Assembly (NCBI GenBank): GCA_944389315.1
Contig: CALXLX010000043.1
Coordinates: forward strand, 1-64,000
Direction of reading: 5' to 3'
Length of the DNA stretch: 64,000 nt
Origin: an uncultured Opitutales bacterium
Lineage (GTDB): Bacteria > Verrucomicrobiota > Verrucomicrobiia > Opitutales > Intestinicryptomonadaceae
Shown here: piece after piece, positions 28,233 to 37,865 of the stretch
Layout of the letters: every line of letters begins with the position of its first letter
How positions within the stretch are numbered: the first letter of the stretch is position 1
Made by a program: the position numbers and the translations under genes
The notes under the pieces: generated by a model
Told to the model about the DNA's origin: nothing
Databases searched by the model: none
What the model saw: the letters and a program-made list of their open reading frames with translations, nothing else

Positions 28233-28258
28233 AAAATATACCCGTTAAAGACCGAGTA

Positions 28259-29524
28259 TTACATCGTATAAGGAAGGGGGAATTTTGCGCACAAGTCCGT
28301 GGCTATCTTCTTTGCCGCGGAGATTTTCTCCTCGTCGTTCGGCGCGCCGAGAACCATGTCTATGGCCTTTGCTATGAGCTTCATTTCTTCTTCGCCCATT
28401 CCGCGCGACGTCACCGCCGCCGTGCCGAGCCTCAGGCCGCTGGCCTTGAACGGAGAACGAGTCTCCCCCGGAACGGTGTTCTTGTTCGTGGTGATATTCG
28501 CCTTGTCGAGCGCATTCTGGGCGTCCTTGCCGGTAAGGTCCGGATGGCTCTTGCGCAAGTCAAGAAGCATAAGATGGTTGTCCGTGCCGCCAGACACAAG
28601 CCCGTAGCCCATGGCGGACAGCTCCTTCGCCAAAGCCGCGCAGTTTGCCACAATCTGGCGCTGATACTCCTTGTAGGAGTCGGAAAGCACATCCTTGAAA
28701 CACACAGCCTTCGCCGCTATGACGTGCATTAGAGGCCCGCCCTGGTTGCCGGGGAAAACCGCGGAGTCTACCGCCTTGGCGAACTGCTCGCGGCACATTA
28801 TCATGCCGCCGCGCGGCCCGCGCAGAGTCTTGTGGGTAGTGGTCGTGACAAAGTCGCAATAGGGAACCGGAGACGGATGTATGCCCGCGGCGACCAAACC
28901 AGCTATATGCGCTATGTCGGCCATCATAAGCGCGCCGCACTTCTTGGCTATCTGGCCGAAACGCTCAAAGTCTATAGTCCTCGGATACGCCGACGCTCCC
29001 GCCAATATCAATGCGGGCTTTTCGAGCATGGCGGTCTCCTCGAGCTTGTCGTAGTCTATAAGACCGGTGTTCTCGTCCACGCCATAGGGAATTATATTGT
29101 AGAACATGCCGGATATATTCTTCGGGTGGCCGTGGGAAAGGTGCCCGCCGTGCTCCAAGGACATCGAAAGAATCTTGTCCCCGGGCTTAAGCACCGCAGT
29201 GTAAACTGCTATGTTGGCCTGCGTGCCCGAATGGGGCTGCACATTGACGTGCTCCGCTCCAAAGATTTTCTTCGCGCGCTCTATTGCAAGGTTCTCCACT
29301 ATGTCCACACATTCGCAACCGCCGTAATAGCGCTTTGCCGGATAGCCCTCGGCGTATTTGTTGGTCATGGTCGAGCCCATGGCCTGCATTACCGCGGGAA
29401 GAGTGAAGTTCTCGGAGGCGATAAGCTCCAGATGGTTTTGCTGGCGATCGGTCTCGAGCTTTATCGCGTTAAAAACCTCCGGATCGAAGTCTTTGAGAGA
29501 TGAATTTTGTATGGGTGTGTTCAT
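28259..29524 (-). CDS. glyA: Serine hydroxymethyltransferase
   Basis: GlyA converts serine and tetrahydrofolate to glycine and methylene-tetrahydrofolate, the main one-carbon source. The 421-residue protein has the family signatures [35 protein letters not shown], and the pyridoxal-phosphate lysine in [18 protein letters not shown] (about residue 230). It is the last gene of a five-gene operon with purD, where glycine and one-carbon units feed purine synthesis. It follows rpiB by 25 bases and is closed by a clear terminator. Confidence 0.98.
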   Translation of the reverse strand: MNTPIQNSSLKDFDPEVFNAIKLETDRQQNHLELIASENFTLPAVMQAMGSTMTNKYAEGYPAKRYYGGCECVDIVENLAIERAKKIFGAEHVNVQPHSGTQANIAVYTAVLKPGDKILSMSLEHGGHLSHGHPKNISGMFYNIIPYGVDENTGLIDYDKLEETAMLEKPALILAGASAYPRTIDFERFGQIAKKCGALMMADIAHIAGLVAAGIHPSPVPYCDFVTTTTHKTLRGPRGGMIMCREQFAKAVDSAVFPGNQGGPLMHVIAAKAVCFKDVLSDSYKEYQRQIVANCAALAKELSAMGYGLVSGGTDNHLMLLDLRKSHPDLTGKDAQNALDKANITTNKNTVPGETRSPFKASGLRLGTAAVTSRGMGEEEMKLIAKAIDMVLGAPNDEEKISAAKKIATDLCAKFPLPYTM

Positions 29525-29549
29525 GGTTTTATAGATGATTGAAAATGTT

Positions 29550-30014
29550 TTACTTCAAGTTGTCAACCCCCGCCGAACAACCTTCCAACGCGGAGATTTC
29601 CCCAACCCTGCGGGCATGCCTTCCGCCCTCGAAATCGGTGGACAGGAATATTCTTGCTATCTTCGAGGCCAGATCCGCGGATATGTATTTCGCGCCCAGG
29701 CACATGACATTGGCGTTGTTGTGGAGTCTTGAGAACTTCGCGCCGTCCTCGTTGAAAAGATACGCGGCGCGCACGCCCCTGACCTTGTTGGCCGCTATGC
29801 ACATCCCTATTCCGCTGGTGCATATGAGCACGCCGAAATCCGCCTTTCCGGAGGCCACCGCGCGGCCCACCTTCTCAGCATAGTTAGGATAGTCGACGGA
29901 CTCCTCCGAAAAGCAGCCCTCGTCCGCAACATCGAAGCCCGCCGACATCAAATCCGCCTTCAAGGCCTCCTTGAGTTTGTATCCGCCGTGGTCGGAAGCT
30001 ATTGCAAGTTTCAT
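29550..30014 (-). CDS. rpiB: Ribose 5-phosphate isomerase B
   Basis: RpiB interconverts ribulose 5-phosphate and ribose 5-phosphate. The 154-residue protein has [11 protein letters not shown] (residues 5-15), the [15 protein letters not shown] block, the active-site [14 protein letters not shown] and the C-terminal [12 protein letters not shown] cysteine occupies the usual catalytic position. Its ATG overlaps the upstream phosphatase stop by four bases (ATGA). Ribose 5-phosphate is the precursor of the purine backbone, in keeping with the neighbouring purD. Confidence 0.96.
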   Translation of the reverse strand: MKLAIASDHGGYKLKEALKADLMSAGFDVADEGCFSEESVDYPNYAEKVGRAVASGKADFGVLICTSGIGMCIAANKVRGVRAAYLFNEDGAKFSRLHNNANVMCLGAKYISADLASKIARIFLSTDFEGGRHARRVGEISALEGCSAGVDNLK

Positions 30015-30502
30015 TTTTCAAGCTCCTTCTTAAGATATTCCAAAAGCGCGGGGATTCCGGAGATTATGTCGTCCCTGACATTCTCGTAGGTTTTCAAGCC
30101 CGCCCCGTACGGGTCGAAAATGTTCTTGTCGCGAGCGTTCTTTACGAGGGAAAGCAGCGTGAATGCCCGCGGAGGCACGGAATCCGGATAGCGCGCCCTT
30201 ACGCTGTCCAAATGGCTTTCGTCCATTGCCACAAGCGCGTAGCACTCGTCCAAAAGCCTCTTGTCTATGGGCGTTGAAAGATGCCCGGAAAGCTTTATGC
30301 CCACCTTTTCCAGAGCCTTCACGGAATTCTCGCTCGCAGGATCCCCCCCGAAAGTTCCCGTGCCCGCGGAACATATCTTGAGAGACTTTCTCGCGTCGCC
30401 CTCGGGCAGGGCGTCGACGGCAGACTTAAATATGGCCTCCGCCATGGGCGAACGGCATATGTTTCCCGTGCACAGAAATATGACTTTGTCCCTCTTAGGC
30501 AT
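30011..30502 (-). CDS. Low-molecular-weight protein tyrosine phosphatase-like protein
   Basis: The 163-residue protein carries the P-loop CTGNICRS (residues 11-18, the CX5R nucleophile motif) and a DPYG near residue 130 corresponding to the general-acid Asp of the family. LMW phosphatases and arsenate reductases share this fold. Here the CTGNICR loop and the DP pair favour a phosphatase. A relation to exopolysaccharide (Wzb-like) or to RpiB-paired phosphatases is common, since lmw-PTP/rpiB pairing occurs in several phyla. It overlaps purD by eight bases and rpiB by four. Confidence 0.9.
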   Translation of the reverse strand: MPKRDKVIFLCTGNICRSPMAEAIFKSAVDALPEGDARKSLKICSAGTGTFGGDPASENSVKALEKVGIKLSGHLSTPIDKRLLDECYALVAMDESHLDSVRARYPDSVPPRAFTLLSLVKNARDKNIFDPYGAGLKTYENVRDDIISGIPALLEYLKKELEK

Positions 30503-31796
30503 GGCTTGATGAATCAGAGTTTCTCTTTAACTGCCTATAGCCTATGTCCTTCCTGTAGAACGCCCCATCGAACGACGTCTTTGCGCACAGCGCATAGGCC
30601 TTCTCCAACGCAGACTCAAGCGTATCCCCAACCGCAGTCATGTCCAAGACCCTTCCGCCGTTGGTCACCAGTTTTCCGTCAACAATCTTTGTCCCGGCGT
30701 GTATTATAAAGCTGTCCGGCTCCACAGCAGCGGGGAGGGAAATTTCGTCTCCCTTCTTGTAGTCCTGCGGATACCCGCCCGCACACATCACAACCGTGGC
30801 GGCATAGCCTCTCCTTATTCTGACAAGCGAGGAATCCAAACGCCCAAGGGCTATGTCGTTTAAGGCCTCCAAAACGTCGCTTTCTATAAGAGGCATCAGA
30901 ACCTGGCACTCCGGATCCCCGAAACGCACATTGAACTCTATCACCTTCGCGCCGCTCTTGGTTACCATTATGCCTATGTACAAGGTGCCCCTGTAATCTA
31001 TGCCCTCCTTGCAAAGCCCGTCCAAAACCGGGCGCACAATGTTTTCCCTGACGTCCTTCAAAACCTCCTCGGTCGCGACAGCCGCGGGAGCGTAGGCCCC
31101 CATGCCGCCGGTGTTCGGGCCCTTGTCGCCGTCGAAGACGCGCTTGTGGTCCTGGCTGGGCGGAAGCATCACGTAATTGCGGCCGCAGACCATCAGCATT
31201 ATGCTCGCCTCCTCGCCCTCGAGCTTCTCCTCGACGACTATCTGCCTGCCGCTGTCCCCGAAACTGTCCCCGCAGAGCATCTCCCGCGCTGCCTCCACAG
31301 CCTCAGCCTTGCTCGACGGCACTATCACGCCCTTGCCAGCCGCAAGCCCGCTCGCCTTGACCACAACGTCGAACGGCGCTTTTTCTATGAAGGACTTTGC
31401 GCTCTCAAAATCGCTAAAATTCTCGTAAGCGGCCGTGGGCACGCCGTACTTATGCATGAAATCTTTTGAAAACGCCTTGCTCGCCTCGAGTATGGCTCCG
31501 TTTTTGTTGGGGCCGTAAACTGCCACCCCGCGCGAGCGGAGCTCGTCGGCCAGGCCGTTTGCAAGCGGAACCTCGGGCCCGCATACGACCAGGTCTATCT
31601 TCCTTTCCAAACAGTAGGAAACTATGCCCTGAGAGTCCATGACCGACAGCGCTACGGTTTCGCAGTCGCGAGATATTCCGCCGTTTCCGGGCGCGCACGC
31701 GAGAAACCCGAGCATGGGAGACTTCAACAAAGCCTTGACAAGCGCGTGTTCGCGCCCGCCCGAGCCTATCACAAGAACGTTCAATTTATTGCTCAT
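30495..31796 (-). CDS. purD: Phosphoribosylamine-glycine ligase
   Basis: PurD joins phosphoribosylamine and glycine with ATP to make GAR, the second step of purine synthesis. The 433-residue protein has the N-terminal LVIGSGGREHALVKALLKSP, the ATP-grasp core (VVKASGLAAGKGVIVP) and the signatures GPNTGGMGAYAPA and VIEFNVRFGDPECQVLMPL. Length matches the family. It is the second gene of the operon, ten bases after the LptF/G permease. Glycine made by glyA from the same operon is its substrate. Confidence 0.98.
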   Translation of the reverse strand: MSNKLNVLVIGSGGREHALVKALLKSPMLGFLACAPGNGGISRDCETVALSVMDSQGIVSYCLERKIDLVVCGPEVPLANGLADELRSRGVAVYGPNKNGAILEASKAFSKDFMHKYGVPTAAYENFSDFESAKSFIEKAPFDVVVKASGLAAGKGVIVPSSKAEAVEAAREMLCGDSFGDSGRQIVVEEKLEGEEASIMLMVCGRNYVMLPPSQDHKRVFDGDKGPNTGGMGAYAPAAVATEEVLKDVRENIVRPVLDGLCKEGIDYRGTLYIGIMVTKSGAKVIEFNVRFGDPECQVLMPLIESDVLEALNDIALGRLDSSLVRIRRGYAATVVMCAGGYPQDYKKGDEISLPAAVEPDSFIIHAGTKIVDGKLVTNGGRVLDMTAVGDTLESALEKAYALCAKTSFDGAFYRKDIGYRQLKRNSDSSSHA

Positions 31797-31806
31797 GACA
31801 AATTCC

Positions 31807-32946
31807 TTATATAACCTTTCTGTACAAACTCAAAGCAAAGACGAACATTATCGCCGCGGGCGCAAAAGCCGCTATAAACGGAGGCATGTACCCCGCCCCG
31901 CCAAGAGCGGAAAATATATTGTCTATTATGTAGTACGTAAAAAACATCGCCACCGTCTTTGACACGCCGACCATGGGGTTTGTCCTGACTCCCGCCACCG
32001 AGAATGGTATGGCTATGGCAACCACTATCACGCATATCAGGGGGCTCAGCCATATATTGTAAAGGCGCACCTCGTACTTTAACACCGACGATTTCGCCGC
32101 CGAGGATAGGAGCCCCTCCTTTGCCGACGCCTCGAGAAGCTCGTTTATCTCGAACAAAGACAAATCCTTTACGCGCTTCATCGACAGATGCATTATCGCG
32201 GGCTCCTCCTTGAAATCCCTATAATATTTCTTGTCGAATGTCACGCTGCGCACCGCGCGGGAAGTTTCCGGATTGTACGAGAGCTCCTGGCCGTCGGAGA
32301 AGAACCAGCAGGCGTCGACATCGTCGTAAACGGCCTCCCTGGCCATTATCCTTGTGGTTTCGGCGCCGTTTTCGTCGAAACAGGAGACGAATATCCCGTT
32401 GGCCTTGTTGGTGGCCATGCTGAAGGAGTTCATTATCCACAGCCTTCTGTCCTTGCGGTTTGCAAAGCACATCAGGCTGACTTTTCCTATGTTGGACAAG
32501 TCTCCGTCGGATTTGTCCATCTCGCTTTGCATGTGCAAAGTGTCCATCATCAGCCTGGATTTCTCCACCGAATACGGAACCACATGCGCCGTAAGCCAGA
32601 ACAGCCCCAAAGACAGCAGCACGCCCGCCACCCACAGGCTCCTTGTTATGCTAAAGACATTAAGCCCCGCCGCGCGCATGGCGGTAATCTCGTTGTTGCG
32701 GTGGAGAGCCCCCAGCACGAATATCAGAGACAGCAGCAGGCTTATAGGCAGTATCACCGGGATGAAACTCGGCGTAAGAAGGGCGTAGTAATATGCTATC
32801 TCGTACGCGGTGGCCCCGTAGTTTATCAGATCCCCAAGGTCGCTGTACATGTCGTGCATTATCAGAATGCCCAGCGTCACAAACACGGCTATGGAAAAAA
32901 CCTTGAGCCACTCGAAGAATATATACCTGTCTAATATCCTTATCAC
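31807..32946 (-). CDS. LptF/LptG (YjgP/YjgQ) family lipopolysaccharide export permease
   Basis: LptF and LptG form the inner-membrane part of the lipopolysaccharide transporter. The protein has N-terminal membrane helices after ILDRYIFFEWLKVF, a typical LSLLIFVLGALHRNNEITAMRAAG motif (the HRNNE..ALRAAG coupling stretch), a periplasmic beta-jellyroll and two C-terminal helices (PLICVIVVAIAIPFSV). Which of the two proteins it is cannot be decided. I favour the GTG at 32946 because homologues start near DRYIFxEWL; the upstream TTG at 33018 adds 24 non-conserved residues. It heads the purD-glyA operon. Confidence 0.88.
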   Translation of the reverse strand: MIRILDRYIFFEWLKVFSIAVFVTLGILIMHDMYSDLGDLINYGATAYEIAYYYALLTPSFIPVILPISLLLSLIFVLGALHRNNEITAMRAAGLNVFSITRSLWVAGVLLSLGLFWLTAHVVPYSVEKSRLMMDTLHMQSEMDKSDGDLSNIGKVSLMCFANRKDRRLWIMNSFSMATNKANGIFVSCFDENGAETTRIMAREAVYDDVDACWFFSDGQELSYNPETSRAVRSVTFDKKYYRDFKEEPAIMHLSMKRVKDLSLFEINELLEASAKEGLLSSAAKSSVLKYEVRLYNIWLSPLICVIVVAIAIPFSVAGVRTNPMVGVSKTVAMFFTYYIIDNIFSALGGAGYMPPFIAAFAPAAIMFVFALSLYRKVI

Positions 32947-33115
32947 TGCGTCGGGAAAAATGCGTTGCAAAAGAGCCGGAGCCAGTCCGGCGAAAAAAAC
33001 AGATGGTATACTAACCAAAAAAGCCCCTCTGTAAATTAAATTCGCCCGAAAAATTTTTAGACAAAGCCATTAAAATGTTTGCAAAGGGGCTGTTTGGGTA
33101 TTTGACTTTATCCAA

Positions 33116-34012
33116 ATGAAAAACCTTGGCGAAAAACTGCACGAGGCTCGCGTGGCAAGAGGAGTCACTTTGCGCGACGCCGCCGACATGACTAAAATAC
33201 GCATAGACTTCCTCCAGAACATGGAGGACGGCAATTTCGATTTCGACCTGCCGGAAGTTTACAAGCGCGGATTCATACGCTTGTACGCGCAGTTTCTCAG
33301 GCTGGATCCCAAGGCCATACACGACGAGTACGTCAAGCTTTCGGCGGCGCAGTTTAGGAAGAGCGGGGCCGGGCCTTCTAAGTTCCCGCATTTCAGCAAG
33401 CTTGTGACAGAGCTTCACACGGATTCCGCCGCCGAGGAGGAGCCCATCAGCACCGAGAACAGGTACGACACCGCAGACGGCTCCCTGCCCGACGGGACGG
33501 ACATTCCGCTGGACACAAAGTCCGTGGAGCTGGACAACAAGCCTCCGTACTTCAAGATAGGCGCGATAGTCGCGGCGTTTGTGGTGGTGGTGATATTGAT
33601 AGTAATAATACTCAAGGACAAGACCTCTCCTTCTGGGGAGAATACGGATTTAGGGCCCGTTCAACCCGTTGCGGAAGCCCCCGCCGCCCAGCAGCAAAAA
33701 CCCGCGGAGCAGCAGCAAAATTCCGCGGATACTTTCGACCCGTACGAGCTTACCATAGCGGCCCTCGGAGACACGTACGCGGTCATATACTACGAATCCG
33801 AGCCTGACAAGCCGCTTTTCAGCGGAATGCTTCAGGGCGGGGAGCGCAAGAGCTTTACGGTAAACAAGCTTGTGCGCATAAATTTGACGGACGCGAACCT
33901 CGTCAAGATAGACCGCGACGGCAAGCCGCTGACAGGCAAGGACGGCAAGCCGCTCGATTTAAGCTCCCGCAAGGGCCAGCTTATACTCAGGCTCGGCGCC
34001 TTGAAGAAATAA
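33116..34012 (+). CDS. RodZ-like helix-turn-helix membrane protein
   Basis: The 298-residue protein has a cytoplasmic helix-turn-helix of the Xre/RodZ type (LGEKLHEARVARGVTLRDAA, residues 4-23) and a single membrane helix near 144-165 (IVAAFVVVVILIVIIL). A Gln-rich linker and a C-terminal DUF4115-like periplasmic beta domain follow. RodZ links MreB to the cell wall elongation machinery, but such proteins vary and mreB is not nearby. Isoleucine is written ATA in 15 of 17 cases. It is divergent from the LptF/G operon and may share its promoter region. Confidence 0.85.
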   Translation: MKNLGEKLHEARVARGVTLRDAADMTKIRIDFLQNMEDGNFDFDLPEVYKRGFIRLYAQFLRLDPKAIHDEYVKLSAAQFRKSGAGPSKFPHFSKLVTELHTDSAAEEEPISTENRYDTADGSLPDGTDIPLDTKSVELDNKPPYFKIGAIVAAFVVVVILIVIILKDKTSPSGENTDLGPVQPVAEAPAAQQQKPAEQQQNSADTFDPYELTIAALGDTYAVIYYESEPDKPLFSGMLQGGERKSFTVNKLVRINLTDANLVKIDRDGKPLTGKDGKPLDLSSRKGQLILRLGALKK

Positions 34013-34040
34013 ACTATTTGAATAAGGAGGCATACTGCAC

Positions 34041-34334
34041 ATGCTGACCCATGTAGTCATTTTCAGAACGCGCCGCAAAGATATGACAGACATGCTCTAC
34101 GAGGGCGCAAAGAAGCTTGGCTCTATAGACTTTGCGAGGGGCTTTTCCTGCGGGAGGCCTGTGCCCAGCGCGCGCCCCGTGGTGGACGACTTTTTCGACG
34201 TGGCAATATGCGTGCATCTGGACGATAAGGACGCCCTTGCACGCTACGCGTCGCATCCCATACATGTAAATTTTGTCGAGAACTGCATAAAGCCTGCGGA
34301 GGCCAAGCTTACGGTTTTCGATTTCGAGGGCTGA
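34041..34334 (+). CDS. Dabb-type (stress-responsive A/B barrel) small protein
   Basis: The 97-residue protein has the dimeric alpha/beta barrel layout: MLTHVVIFRTRR, a central FDVAICVHLDDKDALARYASHPIHVNFVE and a final LTVFDFEG. The H-x-V-x-F start and YxxHPxH block are typical of the Dabb family, which includes stress proteins and a few enzymes. Function is unknown. It starts 28 bases after the RodZ-like gene and may be cotranscribed. Confidence 0.82.
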   Translation: MLTHVVIFRTRRKDMTDMLYEGAKKLGSIDFARGFSCGRPVPSARPVVDDFFDVAICVHLDDKDALARYASHPIHVNFVENCIKPAEAKLTVFDFEG

Positions 34335-34527
34335 TTGCAGGCACACCGCCGCATAGCGAGGAAAAGCGCATTCAGGCCGGGGGCGGAGCGTTGAAAGCCG
34401 CCAGCCTGCGGAGTTTTTTTGCCAGCACCCCGGAGGGATTTTTAAGAATAAATTTTCCGTGCGCATTTGTCTTGCACCTGCGATAGGAAGCAAAGAAAAA
34501 TGCTTATTTTATCTATATAGAAAAGAA

Positions 34528-35907
34528 ATGCTACCCGACACAAAAGAAGCGCGCGCCGCGCGCCGCATAGCCGCCGACGTCAAAGCAGCCGGAGGCAGGG
34601 CATACTGCGTCGGCGGAGCCGTAAGAGACATGCTTTTGGGGCTTCCTCCGAAGGACATAGATTTGGAGATATATTCGCTCCCACCCGAGAGGATAGAGGA
34701 GATTCTCGAGGGAAGGTTCAGGATAGAGAAGGTTGGCAAGAGTTTCGGGGTATGGATATTAAAGGGGCTGGACATAGACGTCTCTGTGCCGCGCAGGGAG
34801 CGCAAGACCGGTCTTTCCCACAAGGATTTTGCCATAGACGCAGATCCGTTTTTGTCCGTGGAGGAGGCCTGCGCGCGCCGTGACTTCACCGTAAACGCAA
34901 TTCTCTACGACATAGAAAAAGATGAATTTATAGACCCCTTTGGCGGAATGGAGGATTTGAAGAGGGGCCTGTTGCGCCACACATCGGACAGGTTTGCGGA
35001 AGATCCGCTTAGGGTATTGCGTGCCATGCAGTTTGCGGCCCGTTTCAACATGGAAGTCTGCCCCGAGACTGTCGGGCTCTGCTCGAGGATAAAGATGGAG
35101 GCCCTGCCTGCAGAGAGGGTTTTCGAGGAGTGGAAGAAGCTTATTTTGAAGGGCAAAAAAATCTCCATAGGGCTGAAATTTTTGAGGGACTGCGGCTGGA
35201 TAAAATATTTCCCCGAGCTCGCCGCAACAGTCGGGTGCGAGCAGGATCCATCGTGGCACCCCGAGGGCGACGTGTTCACGCACACCATGCACTGCATGGA
35301 TTCCTTCGCAGCAGACAGGATAGGAGACGACAAGGAGGACTTGATCGTGGGTTTGGCGGTTCTGTGCCACGATTTCGGCAAGCCCCTTTGCACAAGGCGC
35401 GGGGACGACGGAAAGATACACTCCTACGCGCACGACGTGCTCGGAGCGGGGCCCGCCCGCACTTTTCTGGAGCGCCTGACGCGCGAGAGGGCCTTGATAG
35501 ACGCGGTAATCCCCCTTGTCGAGAGGCACATGGCCATACTGGACATGTGGCGTTCAAACGCGGGCGACGCGGCAATAAGGAGGCTGGCGAACAAGGTCGG
35601 GCGCATAGACAGGCTTGTGAGGATAGACAAGGCCGACAGGCAGGGGCGCCCGCCCGTGGAGGCCGGCCCCTCCCCGCAGGGCGAATGGATAATCGCAAAA
35701 GCCGAAGCGCTCGCCGTAAAGGACTCGGCCCCAAAGCCAATCATAATGGGCCGCGACCTAATAGCAATGGGCCTAAAGCCCTCCGTAAAATTTTCAGAAA
35801 TCCTAAAGGCTGTCTACGAAGCGCAGCTCGACGGCGCCTTTTCAGACAAGGCCTCCGCGCTAAGCTATCTTAAAAACTTTCTGGACTCCCCCAAGGCGCA
35901 GCAGTAG
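34528..35907 (+). CDS. cca: CCA-adding tRNA nucleotidyltransferase with HD domain
   Basis: This class II nucleotidyltransferase adds or repairs the CCA end of tRNA. The 459-residue product has the head motif YCVGGAVRDMLLGLPPKDID (the GG then DxD catalytic pair, about residues 25-44) and the ERxxxE and RRDFTVNA family blocks. A C-terminal HD domain has HDFGKPL near residue 280, as in bacterial CCA enzymes with phosphohydrolase activity. A purely poly(A) polymerase role is less likely. The ATG at 34528 follows a purine-rich AAAAGAA. An upstream in-frame ATG at 34459 gives a non-conserved leader. Confidence 0.93.
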   Translation: MLPDTKEARAARRIAADVKAAGGRAYCVGGAVRDMLLGLPPKDIDLEIYSLPPERIEEILEGRFRIEKVGKSFGVWILKGLDIDVSVPRRERKTGLSHKDFAIDADPFLSVEEACARRDFTVNAILYDIEKDEFIDPFGGMEDLKRGLLRHTSDRFAEDPLRVLRAMQFAARFNMEVCPETVGLCSRIKMEALPAERVFEEWKKLILKGKKISIGLKFLRDCGWIKYFPELAATVGCEQDPSWHPEGDVFTHTMHCMDSFAADRIGDDKEDLIVGLAVLCHDFGKPLCTRRGDDGKIHSYAHDVLGAGPARTFLERLTRERALIDAVIPLVERHMAILDMWRSNAGDAAIRRLANKVGRIDRLVRIDKADRQGRPPVEAGPSPQGEWIIAKAEALAVKDSAPKPIIMGRDLIAMGLKPSVKFSEILKAVYEAQLDGAFSDKASALSYLKNFLDSPKAQQ

Positions 35908-36010
35908 GCAAAAATTCTCTCCTGCCACCCGCGAAAATATCCTAACCTATGCCGCAGGCAAAAGGTTTTTGCAGGGCAAAAACGGGGGCAAAATATCCCC
36001 GCGCCCGCAT

Positions 36011-36063
36011 AAAAAAACGCGGAGGCGGAATGAAAAATATCTCCGCGCGCTCCGCGCTTTTTT
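36011..36063. terminator. Bidirectional terminator between cca and the glycyl-tRNA synthetase gene
   Basis: CGCGGAG (36018-36024) pairs with CTCCGCG (36050-36056, with a competing copy at 36041-36047). It is flanked by a seven-A run on the left and a T-run to 36063 on the right. It ends cca rightward and the synthetase leftward. Confidence 0.75.
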
Positions 36064-36080
36064 ACGAGTAAAAATATAGG

Positions 36081-37586
36081 CTAAACGTCTATCTTCTCGG
36101 ACAGATAGGAAACGAGCTCGTCGACCGACACGCGCTCCTGCTTTGTGGTGTCGCGGTCGCGCAGGGTTACGGAACCGTCCTTCTCGACGGTGTCGAAGTC
36201 TATCGTTATTCCGAAGGGCGTGCCTATTTCGTCCTGCCTGCGGTAGCGGCGGCCTATCGCGCCTGAGGCGTCGTAGAATACGTTCCACCTGCGCTGCAAC
36301 TTCTCGTAAACGGCCCTGGCCTTCTCCACTATCTCGGGCTTGTTCTTGACAAGCGGGAATACCGCAGCCTTGTACGGAGCCACGCGCGGGCTGAACTTAA
36401 GCAGCGTGCGCTTTTCGGGAGTGCCCTTCTCGCTGGGAACCTCGTCCTCGCAATAGGCGGCGGTGAGCACCGCGAGGAAAGTCCTGTCAACGCCCAAAGA
36501 AGGCTCTATTACATGCGGCAGATACTTCTCCTTGCGCTCCTCGTCGAAGTATTCGAGATTCTTGCCCGAGGCGTTCTGGTGCTGGGTAAGGTCGAAGTTT
36601 CCGCGCACGGCTATGCCCTGCAGCTCCTGCAGGCCATGCGGGAACTTAAAGGTGATGTCCGTGCAGGCCTTCGCGTAATGGGCGAGCTTCTCCTGCGGGT
36701 GGACGTCCTCCGAAAGGCTATCCGCGGGCAGGCCTATGGATACAAACCATTTTTTGCAGTCGTCTATCCATTTTCTGTGAAGACTCTTCCAGTCCTCGTA
36801 GGGCGAGATGAAATACTCTATCTCCATCTGCTCAAACTCGCGCGAGCGGAATATGAAATTGCGCGGGGTTATCTCATTCCTGAACGCCTTGCCTATCTGC
36901 GCTATGCCGAAGGGCAGCTTCACGCGGGAAGTGTCCAAAATGTTCTTGTAGTCGGCAAATATGCCCTGCGCGGTCTCGGGGCGCAAATACGCGACGGCTG
37001 TTTCGTCGCGCAAGGCGCCAACGTAGGTCTGGAACATCAAGTTGAAGTCGCGCGGGGGAGTCAGCGAACCGGGCTTGCCTGTGGCCGGAGAAGGAATTAG
37101 GGCGTACTCGTCCGGGCGCGCGTGCGTGTAGTCGAAAAGCTCTATTTTGTCCAGCTGGCCCTGCTTGGCAAGGTGCCTCTTAAGATCCAAGGCTTTCTTC
37201 TCTGCCTGGGCCTGCATGTCGGCGTCCTCCAAAACGGATACGTAGCCGATCACCTCGCCCTCGACGGAAACCTTCGCAAAATACAGCTGGTCTGCCCTGA
37301 AGCGCATTTTGGACTCCTTGCAGTCTACCATAGGATCTGAAAAGCCCGCCACATGCCCCGAAGCCTTCCATATGTCGGGATGCATTATTATGGACGCGTC
37401 CAGGCCCACGATGTCCTCCCTGCGGTGCACAAAATCCTTCCACCAGGCGGACTTTATGTTGTTCTTAAGCTCGACTCCCAACGGGCCGAAATCGAAAAAA
37501 CCGTTGAACCCGCCGTATATCTCCGACGAGCGGAAAACAAACCCCCTGCGCTTGCAGAGACCCTCTATGACAGACATGTCGAACAT
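36081..37586 (-). CDS. glyQS: Glycyl-tRNA synthetase, alpha-2 (eukaryotic/archaeal-like) type
   Basis: This class II synthetase charges tRNA-Gly. The 501-residue protein has the N-terminal block [20 protein letters not shown], motif 2 ([21 protein letters not shown]), motif 3 ([10 protein letters not shown]) and a C-terminal anticodon-binding domain ending [16 protein letters not shown]. It is the single-chain homodimer type rather than the alpha2-beta2 GlyQ/GlyS type of Proteobacteria. I place the start at the ATG at 37586. It is transcribed alone and terminated by the bidirectional hairpin. Confidence 0.96.
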   Translation of the reverse strand: MFDMSVIEGLCKRRGFVFRSSEIYGGFNGFFDFGPLGVELKNNIKSAWWKDFVHRREDIVGLDASIIMHPDIWKASGHVAGFSDPMVDCKESKMRFRADQLYFAKVSVEGEVIGYVSVLEDADMQAQAEKKALDLKRHLAKQGQLDKIELFDYTHARPDEYALIPSPATGKPGSLTPPRDFNLMFQTYVGALRDETAVAYLRPETAQGIFADYKNILDTSRVKLPFGIAQIGKAFRNEITPRNFIFRSREFEQMEIEYFISPYEDWKSLHRKWIDDCKKWFVSIGLPADSLSEDVHPQEKLAHYAKACTDITFKFPHGLQELQGIAVRGNFDLTQHQNASGKNLEYFDEERKEKYLPHVIEPSLGVDRTFLAVLTAAYCEDEVPSEKGTPEKRTLLKFSPRVAPYKAAVFPLVKNKPEIVEKARAVYEKLQRRWNVFYDASGAIGRRYRRQDEIGTPFGITIDFDTVEKDGSVTLRDRDTTKQERVSVDELVSYLSEKIDV

Positions 37587-37865
37587 AAACTATCCTTGAT
37601 TTGAAAAAATTTAATCCAACGAAGTTAAGGAGCCTAAAATTTTTGTCAACAACGCATCTGCCCCGCAAGCCCCTTTGAAGGGGCTCGGCGGAAAGCGCAA
37701 AGGGCGCACAATACGCGCATTCAAGGCAGCCGCGGGCGCGCTGCGTTCCCGTAGCCTGCCCCACGGAGGCGGCGGGGCGAAAAAATGAAATGTAAAAAAA
37801 GTTTTACAACGAGAGTAAAAGGTCTTTGAATGTGGGAAATTAAACCTTAATATACACATACAACA

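Noticed and set aside
37668-37685. AGCCCCTTTGAAGGGGCT as a terminator
   Set aside because: The palindrome would form a small loop and is not followed by a T-run on either strand; it lies upstream of both neighbouring genes.
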